Below are positions 39,001-46,402 of a stretch of 64,000 bases of DNA, piece by piece. Below the pieces are notes generated by a model that was not told the origin of the DNA, made no database searches, and was given only the letters and a program-made list of their open reading frames with translations. Each line of letters starts with the position of its first letter. The stretch's first letter is position 1. Origin of the DNA: Bacteroidales bacterium (lineage in GTDB: Bacteria; Bacteroidota; Bacteroidia; Bacteroidales; UBA1715); the NCBI GenBank assembly GCA_024409235.1, contig JAKSUA010000004.1, positions 62,001 to 126,000 of the forward strand. Direction: 5' to 3'. Made by a program: the position numbers and the translations under genes.

Positions 39001-41948
39001 GTTTCATCGCACTCGTCATCTACATAAGCATAAAATGTTACGCCACCTGCACTCGCCTCAATATCTACATATTCTGGATTTTCAACAGGTTTTGTTTTTT
39101 GAGCATCCCAATACCAATAACGACTTGCTACCAACGCACCACCAATTTGATAATTATAGTCAGTTAAATCAAATTCACGCAAAACATTTCCATCATTAGC
39201 ACAAGTATCGGCAAGACTTACCATATTCTTCATTTTTCCTGGATTTTTCACAGAAAAATAAGCCATTGCGGTATCAACACGTGTTATATCGAAATTATTT
39301 TTTACTACAACATATAAAGAATCACCTTCTGTAATAGTATAATTTTTAGCCTCTCTTACTGTAACTAATTCACGTCTTGCATTAGTATAATATTTAATGT
39401 TATCTAAATAATATCCATACTCTGCAGTTTTGTTATACCAAGCATTTCCTGAATATGCACGAATTCTAATGGAAACAATTTTTTCTAATTGATCTAAATA
39501 TGGTTCAAAATCAAATACAACATTTTCCCATGGACATTCCACTTCTGGATTATTCGCATTAACCGTTGGCAAAATTGTTCCCAAAAGAGAAACATCCGCA
39601 CCGGAAGCATCAACCAATTCCATATATATTGAATGATCATCATTTGCATATCCTGTTGAGACACTGTCATATTTTATATCAAAAGAGAATTTATGTCCCT
39701 TTCTTAAATCTAATGGATCTTCAGAAAAATCAAAGTTTAACCATGTTGATTTCTGGCAAAGTTCACCTGACAATCCGACATAATTGTCAAAATATCGTGC
39801 ATCATTTTTCACTAAATGACCAACTTTTTCGGATTCAAATCCTTCTGTTATCTCTGGATTGTCAACAATAGAAATACTTCCATTTACAACTTTCATATTC
39901 TTTGTAAACAATCGGTTATCTTCATAATCATCCCATATTACCGTGTCTGCTGCATAATATTTTTCAAAATGATCAACATAATAACCTGTAATTAACCCTT
40001 TCTTTCCAACAATAGTATCATTCAAATTATACAAATTATAATATTGACTCATATTATTATCCTTTGATAAGCCAGGAGTGTAACAAACAGTATCATGAAC
40101 TTCATATAAATCTACCGGTTCAACTATTTTTATTAACACACTGCGTTCAACATCATCATAACAAGCAGTCGTAATTGTTGCTACATATTTATATATACCT
40201 AAACCGTCTATCTTAGCATAAGGGTTTTCTACGTTCACACTATTTAAATAATATGGGGAAGGCAACAAGTCCCAATCATGTCCATTCCACATATATCCTA
40301 CCCATTTAAATTTATAACCACCATCAGCAAGAAGACTCACTTTAGTTCCTCTCGTTACTGTAATGCTCGTATCATTATTATTAACAATCTTTGCCGAAGG
40401 ATAGTTATCACTGAAACGAGAGAAATATCCATACATAGAACCCATCAAACGATAACCAGGATTATCACCACCCCAGTCATGAGCTGTAGAATTCATCATA
40501 CCCATATGATACAAAGAACTTGTATTCTGCATGAAATAAGCACCTTCCGGCAAATCACTCTGACTAAAATAAATTCTTGCAACTTTCCAATCTGTTCCAT
40601 TTATAGACTGAAAGTCCGCATTATTTATAACAGAATTTTGCTCATTATTTAACAAGAAATCTTTTTCTCCATCACCTTTCACCATCAAGTTCATATAAAA
40701 TTCCTGGTCATTTTGCGAACCATACGTTCTCACAAAACCTATCTTATAAGAACCAGAACACATCTCCACTGAAGGCAACAAGGCACCTGCTGTTTCACAA
40801 TGATAACCAGACACATGGAACGCATATACCGGATGAGAAGCTTCTACGAAAGTGTATATTTTATCAGGATCTGTTAATTCTATCGTAACAGTATTCCCCT
40901 TATTCAAAGGTTCACCATATTGAGCACCATCCAATTTTATTATTGTATTATCCATAGTTGCAGTAATTGCAACCATTTCATTGTATTTCCCCGATGATCC
41001 ATTTCCATGAGAAGCTGCATCAATATAACCTTGTCCTTGTACTATAATATATTCCTTTCCAACAACATCTACAGGAACAATTTGGTCGCCAACATAATCT
41101 TCACAATCACCAGATTTAGTGAAATAATCTGGATATACAGAGTCTTCACCAATTGTCACGGCAATAGGCTTAGTAGATCTAATATACGTTCCAGACATAC
41201 GTGAAGCCAAATTCTGTCCCTTTGCACGAACCACATAAGTTTGTCCTCTGTCTAATTTTATACCTTTAGTTTCACCTTTCGCTATTCCAACGCAAGGAGT
41301 TGTAGGTGTGATATATACAGTTGTGTTGTCCTTTGTTGCAACAATGACAATATAAGAAAACGCAGGATCATAAACTTGATTATCATTTACACCACCATAA
41401 TCTGGATTTTTCTGACCTTCCTCACCATTTCCTCTATTGTGATATTGGTCATTCACCATTTTGTTCTGGAATGGAGCATAAAACTCTTTTCCCAATGCAT
41501 TTTGTCCCTTCAAAGAAAAGATATCAGTATTCAACACAGACGCTATTTCATAATATGCCGTAATCAACGCATTTGAACGAATATACAAACCCTTATCTTC
41601 TACAACATCACCTTCATTTGAACATTGTACGTACTTAATATACTCAGTCAAATCAACCGTTGCCGTACTATTTGCAGGGATATTAAGACTTGCGATTGTT
41701 TCACCTACTGCAGGCAAAGACACAGTTACATCAGCATCAGCATCCTGAGTTGCCAATCGCAAATAAATTGGACGTCCACCGATTTTATATTCATAATCAG
41801 CAGGCCACTGCGGAGCATGGTCAATATTTGCATACGGAGCCGCAAACCAAAATTCATAATCCACCTGAGAAAAAACAGGTAGAATCATCACAAAACTTAG
41901 TACTGTTAAAACAAATCGTTTAAAGCGAAAATTACGTTGTGTAAACAT
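33057..41948 (-). CDS. Giant type IX secreted adhesin-like protein (IgGFc-binding N-domain, PKD-like repeats, CHU_C)
   Basis: About 2963 residues. Signal peptide RFVLTVLSFVMILPVFSQ; an N-terminal domain with VIVATKDNTTVYITP and VGDQIVPVDVVGKEYII resembling IgGFc-binding protein N-regions; a possible jelly-roll (residues about 670-880); then at least 16 PKD/Ig-like modules, each starting near a V-C-x-G motif and containing PYTYxW; finally a gliding-motility-type C-terminal domain with FPNAFTPD, YNRWGTLLW and QWDG, the type B signal for type IX secretion. Starts 41981 and 41975 are alternatives; 41948 gives the best signal peptide. Codon use is uniform with neighbours. Likely surface-anchored or released adhesin; ligand unknown. 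Confidence 0.9.
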   Translation of the reverse strand: MFTQRNFRFKRFVLTVLSFVMILPVFSQVDYEFWFAAPYANIDHAPQWPADYEYKIGGRPIYLRLATQDADADVTVSLPAVGETIASLNIPANSTATVDLTEYIKYVQCSNEGDVVEDKGLYIRSNALITAYYEIASVLNTDIFSLKGQNALGKEFYAPFQNKMVNDQYHNRGNGEEGQKNPDYGGVNDNQVYDPAFSYIVIVATKDNTTVYITPTTPCVGIAKGETKGIKLDRGQTYVVRAKGQNLASRMSGTYIRSTKPIAVTIGEDSVYPDYFTKSGDCEDYVGDQIVPVDVVGKEYIIVQGQGYIDAASHGNGSSGKYNEMVAITATMDNTIIKLDGAQYGEPLNKGNTVTIELTDPDKIYTFVEASHPVYAFHVSGYHCETAGALLPSVEMCSGSYKIGFVRTYGSQNDQEFYMNLMVKGDGEKDFLLNNEQNSVINNADFQSINGTDWKVARIYFSQSDLPEGAYFMQNTSSLYHMGMMNSTAHDWGGDNPGYRLMGSMYGYFSRFSDNYPSAKIVNNNDTSITVTRGTKVSLLADGGYKFKWVGYMWNGHDWDLLPSPYYLNSVNVENPYAKIDGLGIYKYVATITTACYDDVERSVLIKIVEPVDLYEVHDTVCYTPGLSKDNNMSQYYNLYNLNDTIVGKKGLITGYYVDHFEKYYAADTVIWDDYEDNRLFTKNMKVVNGSISIVDNPEITEGFESEKVGHLVKNDARYFDNYVGLSGELCQKSTWLNFDFSEDPLDLRKGHKFSFDIKYDSVSTGYANDDHSIYMELVDASGADVSLLGTILPTVNANNPEVECPWENVVFDFEPYLDQLEKIVSIRIRAYSGNAWYNKTAEYGYYLDNIKYYTNARRELVTVREAKNYTITEGDSLYVVVKNNFDITRVDTAMAYFSVKNPGKMKNMVSLADTCANDGNVLREFDLTDYNYQIGGALVASRYWYWDAQKTKPVENPEYVDIEASAGGVTFYAYVDDECDETSRGELTVKVSAVPEVEDAEVSVCEVPDLGGGQGLIDLDEMTKRITNDTKAKVSWYSNYECTKQIGQTDKVAVTDGTTFYAKVYNSEKCASYATLKVSVTPVPAITFDDFAICEDGGDVTLSASPSGGVYKGDGVTGGIFSPTAAGEGQHKLTYTITNDGCQNIDSIIVTVNPQVKVTLENKTGKLQDANAQAQLEAKISPASNSYRYTWKDAVTETGKNVNELTWNDPSKNLESLTTLTPKTKKGLTRPTYFDIDVEDTKTGCSATARVLVDVYIPVELTLNTKPVCAGTDVQISADRLGGNGPFTYDWAIDPSSTVWSKVNDSLILIKNPQKDVTVTVKVTDKNGTVGKNIASATAKQVIYANPVISLTGKSACQGDAMELVPSVTGGTTPYTHKWTGNTDVLLSRDDAAKASLNTKSDAGTYFLTYTVTDKNGCEASENVSAIINQKPVIEGTTSKKQACWADEVSLSSSIKTGSSVNASYKWISESASLDALSSSTIPNPTFKSNISGTHKFQVILTDEKGCKDTSDEVTIRIEPRPTVTVDDPTGYVCVSNQGYMLSATPSVPAGSPEVTYSYVWSGDVTSSEKNPMLDVSTAGTKNVSVKVTSSMGCESAVANGAIIVYENPIAEIATKSVEGCAADTVTLKANTSSSNVSYEWSSVANFVKNTGSTVEMILPENNLGTNSIDYDVKLTVTDNKTQCKASTTESVKAYRLPEVTINGNLEVCAGGTQVLTPNVLFANSSTYKVNWFLDTLQLSATDVEDPVFTQTGTGTFNIGVQITDLKGCVGKGYIAIKGLELPVANAGEDRTEEWKEDFTLFGSASGGAPSYTYLWSPEDSLTSNPTLQNPTANLLETTIFTLEVTDSKGCKGTDEVIITIIGQPLKVSILQRDSLCEGNSVTLEALPSGGTGNYNYKWYTTDNPSVVLGTEKTLEVSITESTTYAVELSSVDQVDLFPAYTDERLITVYKNPEISIFGGDEPRVCQGEVKTLVPIIVEGVAPYSYEWIDESSPEISVTRESYPFSNSQVTGIQKVTLTVTDAVGCKSVKNIDVMVDELPTVTIEDVAVCAKSDGQVKAIAGKTGLQPYTYTWKGIEDSNILSMEDNVINFNIDVKETTTKTLEVTITDDHGCVGKDNAIVTVKPLPSLELDPRYTVCAEAELELDINPEGVPGTYEMTWNDTPSGYTLKQSVETKSVFMSNKTGIYNLNYTITDAAFGCPKDEQIEIEVFPAVKLADIPDQIACSSTDLNISVKVVEGNPTDYTWIGSVSPKNSKDVKFNFAKEGEYEVQVVAGDQYCSDTKTFNVVVKPNPIVEIDGGPIKAVDFMANVELSAQFVRYTEEPYSHSWSEPVANNIASGANSQSMTTGQIKQTTDYIYRISDKYGCVDTAVIRLQTEMIIPQLRRLCDGTEVEIKPNELVDPETVCLTDQPIELCAGESAFLIPMYISGNEKSISNLSYKWTDDEGNVVGTDINLEVSPSKASTVYNLHVYNDKTGFYDDVTFMVKVHQNPTASIIVSPEWNGKFYTSREGKADYLVIDGNPSSEEYGVEFVSHKWTVSPDVQIGNTSVQRTNVYTTKEVKPLTLTYEVVDQYGCSTTTSREIEIVNQPIPVIIGNNVCENATATYTTEIQYPKGAVYYWEATGGTIISDPTLSHVQVTWESIENTTLTVNVYPKGDRDIEGVTRTIYVTPLPDVEINGKNHVCVGEYANYEAINNKPSMDVVYSWSVLEGYGEITNITYPVSDMSTVLWNKVGKDGVVLHALFGACTITDTLPVYIHNIPKADFTYEPTEEVYFKKEGVTRHTDSIFVDKEVTFTNLTKNADNYDFYWDFIGDGVYTENSKDAIYEYDEVGDFEVSLMVVENMWGCNNVVTKPLKVIPNPNCGMVFPNAFTPDLSENNTFYPVFKEGVLEKGYELRVYNRWGTLLWSTTDILEQWDGMYKGSVGKQDVYVYQCKATCEDIDPSTGEHRVLNIKGDVTIIR

Positions 41949-42064
41949 ATTAATTCGTGTTTGATATACTTTCATTTTCATTAAGACATAGTTCTCCCGA
42001 AACAAGTTACGGAGAATTGTCAAAATAACGAAATTTTATGGAAAAAAACAAAAGGATTTTTTCT

Positions 42065-43849
42065 CTAATCTTCAGAGAAAAATGCAGAGACATTTCTGTA
42101 TTCCAAGAATATTCTTGCTCGAGATATGCAACCGACATATTTCCCATTTTCTATCACCGGGAAATTATAATGGCCGCTATTTTGCACGATTTTCACTACA
42201 TCTTCCATATTCTGGTTTGTAGTAAAAAAATATTCAGGAATATACATCAATGTTCTTACATCAACTTTATCGTATAATTCTGGACAAAATATTTTGTCAC
42301 GAATATCATCCAACTTTATCATTCCCTGCATATAGCCTTCCTCATCAACCACAGGAAAAATATTTCTTTTTGAATGTTTTATAACCTCGACCAAATCTCT
42401 TAATGTTGCGTTTGGACTTATTGTTGCAATATCAGTTTCAATTAATTTGTTAATATCCAATAAAGTTATAACCGACTGGTCTTTATCGTGTGTCAACAAT
42501 TCTCTACGTTTTGCCAACATATATGTGTAAACAGATGTGTCTTCAAAAATTCGTACTGTTGCATAAGAAATCGCTGAAACTAACATAAGAGGGACAAACA
42601 ATCCATAACCACTTGTAATATCAGCAATTAGAAATATCCCAGTTAGTGGAGCATGTAAAACCCCCGCAATCATACCACTCATTCCAAGCAATACAAAAAT
42701 CGACTCCGGTACACGTATTCCTGAATATGAATAAATATATGACACAAACAAACCTATTACAGCTCCAATAAACAATGATGGAGCAAAAATGCCACCAACC
42801 CCTCCTGCTCCGAACGTTAAAGAGGAAGCAATAACTTTAACAAAAATAATTGCAGTAAACAATAAACACACAACCATAAATTTGTCCTGATATGCAGAAA
42901 ATAAAGGTTGTTCAAAGATGAAAGAATAATCTCCGCGAAAAGACATGTTTATTTCACGAAAGCCTTCACCATACAACGATGGGAATAAGAAAAGTATAAC
43001 ACCTAATCCAAATCCACCAATCAACAATTTCTTTTTTTTACTCTTAATTTTTGAAAATGTATTGCTAATCAAAACGTACATTTTTTTAAAATAAACCGAG
43101 ATTAATCCAGTTATAATTCCCAAGACTACGAAAGAAGGTACATCCTGAAAGCGATAGTCCCGATTAAACATATCTACAGAATGAAACAACACGTCTTGTT
43201 CCAAGAAGAAATAAGATGACAATGTTGCAATAGAGGATGTCAACATTAATGGGACCAAAGATGACATTGAAAAATTCGCATAGATTACTTCCAAAACAAA
43301 TATAACAGCAGCAATTGGCGCATTGAATATTGCAGCCATTACCCCTGCTGCCCCACATCCAATTAATGTTACGCATTGTTTATAGTCTAATCTAAAGATT
43401 CGTGCAAAATTTGATCCATACGCAGCTCCCGTTACAATGCTTGGTCCTTCCAGTCCAACAGAACCACCAAAGCCAACAGTTAAAGCACTTTCAATCATCG
43501 ATGAAAACATATTATGCGACTCTATTTTGCCTTTTTTTCTTGATATCGAATATAAAACACCAGGAACACCAATATTTGAATCATGTTTAATTACGTATTT
43601 TATTACAAACAATGTCAACGTAATACCCAACATTGGCAGAAAGAAATACAGGAAATTAAATCCTGATGCAGACGACAACAAACGGAGCAAATATTGTATT
43701 CCATGCACCATTGATTTCAGCGTTACTGCAGCTAAACCCGAGGTTATACCTAACACCAAACTCAATATATACAAGAATTGCTTATCAGAGATTCTTTCCA
43801 ATCTCCAACGATACAACTTTACCCAAATTGATTTTTTGCTTGTTTTCAT
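42065..43849 (-). CDS. CLC-type chloride channel/antiporter with CBS domains
   Basis: A 594-residue protein with CLC motifs: GVPGVLYSI (selectivity helix, variant of GSGIP), GGSVGLEGPSIVTG (GxEGP with the gating Glu), and FGAGGVGGIFAPSLFIGA (GGxFxPSLxIGA). About ten hydrophobic helices, then two cytoplasmic CBS domains (about 465-585; TLRDLVEVIKHSKRNIFPVV and DVVKIVQNSGHYNFPVI). The gating Glu argues for a Cl-/H+ antiporter rather than a channel, but the internal proton Glu cannot be assigned by eye. A TATTTTTG -7 box at 43858 lies only nine bases before the ATG, so a very short leader or a further downstream start is possible. Confidence 0.92.
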   Translation of the reverse strand: MKTSKKSIWVKLYRWRLERISDKQFLYILSLVLGITSGLAAVTLKSMVHGIQYLLRLLSSASGFNFLYFFLPMLGITLTLFVIKYVIKHDSNIGVPGVLYSISRKKGKIESHNMFSSMIESALTVGFGGSVGLEGPSIVTGAAYGSNFARIFRLDYKQCVTLIGCGAAGVMAAIFNAPIAAVIFVLEVIYANFSMSSLVPLMLTSSIATLSSYFFLEQDVLFHSVDMFNRDYRFQDVPSFVVLGIITGLISVYFKKMYVLISNTFSKIKSKKKKLLIGGFGLGVILFLFPSLYGEGFREINMSFRGDYSFIFEQPLFSAYQDKFMVVCLLFTAIIFVKVIASSLTFGAGGVGGIFAPSLFIGAVIGLFVSYIYSYSGIRVPESIFVLLGMSGMIAGVLHAPLTGIFLIADITSGYGLFVPLMLVSAISYATVRIFEDTSVYTYMLAKRRELLTHDKDQSVITLLDINKLIETDIATISPNATLRDLVEVIKHSKRNIFPVVDEEGYMQGMIKLDDIRDKIFCPELYDKVDVRTLMYIPEYFFTTNQNMEDVVKIVQNSGHYNFPVIENGKYVGCISRARIFLEYRNVSAFFSED

Positions 43850-43929
43850 CGTAAGTGCAAAAATAATTTTTTTAGAATACTAAAAAATTTTTTGTTGCGT
43901 TAAATCAATAAATTTTAACATATGTGCCT

Positions 43930-44079
43930 ATGGATAAACTCTACATTAATTCAACAAAATCAAAAATTGTCGAAAAAAAAGAAAATGTTAAACAAATAAA
44001 ATATCTTCAGAATTATCTCAGAGCATTTTCTTTCATACAAACAAAAGAACAAATTGATTTTAAACTTTGGTTAAATTAA
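43930..44079 (+). CDS. 49-residue orphan ORF ending at a terminator
   Basis: ATG 43930 to TAA 44079, reading MDKLYINSTKSKIVEKKENV then a helical stretch with QIKYLQNYLRAFSFIQTKEQ and ending FKLWLN. Predicted charged, amphipathic, no signal or membrane segment. The stop is 4 bases before the GCGTC/GACGC terminator stem in the same direction, the layout of a real short gene between two minus-strand genes. I recognise no family. It could also be the coding part of a regulatory RNA. Confidence 0.5.
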   Translation: MDKLYINSTKSKIVEKKENVKQIKYLQNYLRAFSFIQTKEQIDFKLWLN

Positions 44080-44104
44080 AAAAGCGTCGAATGACGCTTT
44101 TTTA
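44080..44104. terminator. Terminator of the 49-aa ORF and the convergent membrane-protein gene
   Basis: GCGTC-GAAT-GACGC stem with A-run before and T-run after (plus strand); the complementary runs also suit the minus-strand gene whose stop is at 44102. Confidence 0.85.
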
Positions 44105-45049
44105 TTTTCCTTTTACGTTTAATAATATTAACGATCCACTTAAAGTTGGTAAAACAATGTTAATCAGCCAAATAAGAATACTTATCTGAAAGATTGGTGA
44201 GACATTAGTTGTAAATAATTGAAAAACAAAAATTGCAACTGAACCTCTAATCCCAATTTCTCCCAACACAGAAGTTGGAATTAATGTAGTTAACAAATAC
44301 ATTAAAGTTACTCCAACAAAAATCTGCATAATCGTTAATTCGGGTAATAGCATATATATTAACAATATAAACTGAGTTGCAAATACAAAATACCTTAAAA
44401 TACTTATTCCCAGAGCAGACAAAATATCTTTTAGGCTATAGATTCTCGCCAAATACAAAATCTTTTTATAGAAAACGCGTCCAAATATTTTTAAAATGCC
44501 TACACGTATAGCTCTTTTTCTTTTACATATTACACAGAAAAACAATATGACAAACAAGCCGGATAACAAGAATACAGCCAAGCGTTCTATAGACTGATTA
44601 TGAGGAAGAAATAATAAAAATAAAATTATTCCAAATACTCCCATTATTAAGGTTGTAGCCAACTGCATTAAACTTCCCAGTAACGTAGCAAAAACAGCTT
44701 CCTTTCTATTTTTTTCAAGAATGATTGCTCTACCACCAATTTCACCTATTCTATTAGGAGTAACTAACGCTAAAGGTAAGCCTACCAATACACCAGCAAC
44801 TGATTTTGAATAAGGAATACTTTGATGACAAGATATTAATTTTTGCCATTTTAAAGCTTCCAATCCCCAATTAGCAAGCATTAGCAAACACACAGCGATA
44901 AAAATTCCATAAGAGAATTTTTTATCACTGAATATCAAAAAAACTTCACCTTCCATTGTTTTGAACTTATATATTACATAAGCCCAAGCAATAACAAAGA
45001 CAAGTATTTTTAATGTCCAAACACCAATATTTTTTATTTTCTTCTGCAT
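44102..45049 (-). CDS. LPG-synthase TM-region-like (UPF0104/AglD-type) membrane protein
   Basis: A 315-residue polytopic protein, seven to eight hydrophobic segments. Family marks are the TPNRIGEIGGRAI motif near residue 100 and the later LIPTSVLGEIGIRGSVAIF motif, both seen in lysylphosphatidylglycerol-synthase-like flippase domains. No catalytic aminoacyl-transfer domain is present, so it is probably a lipid or glycolipid translocase-like protein. It starts 10 bases after the terminator hairpin of the oad operon, with no clear promoter of its own; read-through is possible. Confidence 0.78.
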   Translation of the reverse strand: MQKKIKNIGVWTLKILVFVIAWAYVIYKFKTMEGEVFLIFSDKKFSYGIFIAVCLLMLANWGLEALKWQKLISCHQSIPYSKSVAGVLVGLPLALVTPNRIGEIGGRAIILEKNRKEAVFATLLGSLMQLATTLIMGVFGIILFLLFLPHNQSIERLAVFLLSGLFVILFFCVICKRKRAIRVGILKIFGRVFYKKILYLARIYSLKDILSALGISILRYFVFATQFILLIYMLLPELTIMQIFVGVTLMYLLTTLIPTSVLGEIGIRGSVAIFVFQLFTTNVSPIFQISILIWLINIVLPTLSGSLILLNVKGK

Positions 45050-45058
45050 ATATAAACA

Positions 45059-45091
45059 AAAGACCGTTCAAAAAATTTTTGAACGGTCTTT
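45059..45091 (-). terminator. Terminator of the oxaloacetate decarboxylase operon
   Basis: Nearly perfect palindrome AAAGACCGTTCAAAAA / TTTTTGAACGGTCTTT, 20 bases after the oadB stop. On the minus strand the following T-run is short, so read-through into the gene at 45049 may occur. Confidence 0.75.
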
Positions 45092-45110
45092 AAGTTCTTA
45101 AAAAAATCAT

Positions 45111-46346
45111 TTATGCTAAAAATGTTATTAAAACACCTGCAGCAACAGCTGATCCAATTACGCCCGATACATTACTTGACATACAGTATTGAAGGACGTG
45201 ATTTTGAGAATCATATTTTGTTGAAATTTCATTTGCAACACGAGATGCCATAGGAACCGCACTCAAACCTGTTGCACCACAAAGTGGGTTAATTTTCTTT
45301 TTAGCAAACAAATTGAACAATTTTACTAAACATATTCCACTTGCTACAGAAAGAGCAAATGCAAAGAAACCACCAACAATGATACCAATTGTTTTAATGT
45401 CTAGGAATACATCTGCTGTCATTGTTGCACCAACACACAATCCTAAAATAATAGTTGCCGGATTCATTATATAATCTGTGGCAGCTGTTGTTAAACGTTG
45501 TGTATCTGTTCCTATTTCTTTCAAAAGATTACCTAACAATAACATACCTAATAGTGGACCAGCAGAAGGCACTAATATGATTACAACTGTACCTAAAACA
45601 ATAGGGAAAATAATCTTAACCGCACGCAAATTCTTTATTTGATGTTTTGGTGGGAAAAGTTTATCTTGTTGTCTCATATTAATCTTTAGTTCTTTTTCTG
45701 AACAAAGTAATTTTACAACTAATGGTATAATAACAGGAACCAATGCCATATAAGAATATGCAGCAATTGCAATTGGTCCAAGTAAATCCGGAGCCAATTT
45801 AATTGTAGTGTAAATTGCTGTAGGTCCATCAGCACCACCAATAATTGCTAAAGATGCAGCTTCTTTAATTGAAAATGCACCAGAAGCCATTGCAATTAAC
45901 AATACAGTAAAAATACCAAATTGTGCAGCACCACCAAATAATGCTAACTTCAAGTTACGCAACATTGGCCCAAAATCCGTCATCGCACCTACACCTAAGA
46001 AGATTAGTGGAGGAAGAAGACCTGTCTTTATTAAAGCATAATACAAGAAATTGAAAATGCCATATTCATGAGCAATTTCAAACAAATTCATGTATTGCAT
46101 TCTTCCATCTGCATCTTCACCTAATTCGATAGCAGAACCAGGCACAACACCTAAGTCTGCTCCTGGAAAATTTGCTAATAAAACACCAAATCCAATAGGA
46201 ATCAACAAAAGGGGCTCGTATTTCTTTACTATACCCAAATACAGAAGAGCGAAAGCAATTAACAACATTAATAGGTAACCAGGAGTTTCAACAAAGTCAC
46301 CAATTGCTGTCATTTCATAAAGCTTAGAGAGTAAATCTTCAAACAT
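45111..46346 (-). CDS. oadB: Oxaloacetate decarboxylase beta subunit (sodium pump)
   Basis: A 411-residue integral membrane protein with nine to ten hydrophobic segments. Diagnostic motifs: GAMTDFGPML and GGAAQFGIF, then IIGGADGPTAIYT with the Asp of the sodium site, and a C-terminal ATGLSAVPMASRVAN and NHVLQYCMSSNVSGVIGSA. The subunit couples decarboxylation of carboxybiotin on OadA to Na+ export. It follows oadA after a 56-base gap containing a hairpin with a T-run. Confidence 0.95.
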   Translation of the reverse strand: MFEDLLSKLYEMTAIGDFVETPGYLLMLLIAFALLYLGIVKKYEPLLLIPIGFGVLLANFPGADLGVVPGSAIELGEDADGRMQYMNLFEIAHEYGIFNFLYYALIKTGLLPPLIFLGVGAMTDFGPMLRNLKLALFGGAAQFGIFTVLLIAMASGAFSIKEAASLAIIGGADGPTAIYTTIKLAPDLLGPIAIAAYSYMALVPVIIPLVVKLLCSEKELKINMRQQDKLFPPKHQIKNLRAVKIIFPIVLGTVVIILVPSAGPLLGMLLLGNLLKEIGTDTQRLTTAATDYIMNPATIILGLCVGATMTADVFLDIKTIGIIVGGFFAFALSVASGICLVKLFNLFAKKKINPLCGATGLSAVPMASRVANEISTKYDSQNHVLQYCMSSNVSGVIGSAVAAGVLITFLA

Positions 46347-46362
46347 TTTCAGTTATTTTTAT

Positions 46363-46393
46363 AAAAAAAGATAGTGAGCCGAAACCCACTATC
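46363..46393 (-). terminator. Intra-operon hairpin between oadA and oadB
   Basis: GATAGTG / CACTATC stem followed on the minus strand by seven T. It lies 10 bases after the oadA stop, before the oadB start at 46346. As a partial terminator it could set the ratio of OadA to OadB; as an RNA-stability hairpin it could protect the oadGA part of the message. Confidence 0.6.
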
Positions 46394-46402
46394 ATTTGTT
46401 TT

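Noticed and set aside
38816..39199. 127-aa plus-strand ORF inside the giant adhesin
   Set aside because: Antisense shadow of the PKD-like repeat region, rich in His/Gln/Leu from complementary codons, no domain.
43922..43999. Alternative small ORF starting at ATG 43922
   Set aside because: Only 25 codons and not ending at the terminator; the 49-codon frame at 43930 fits better.
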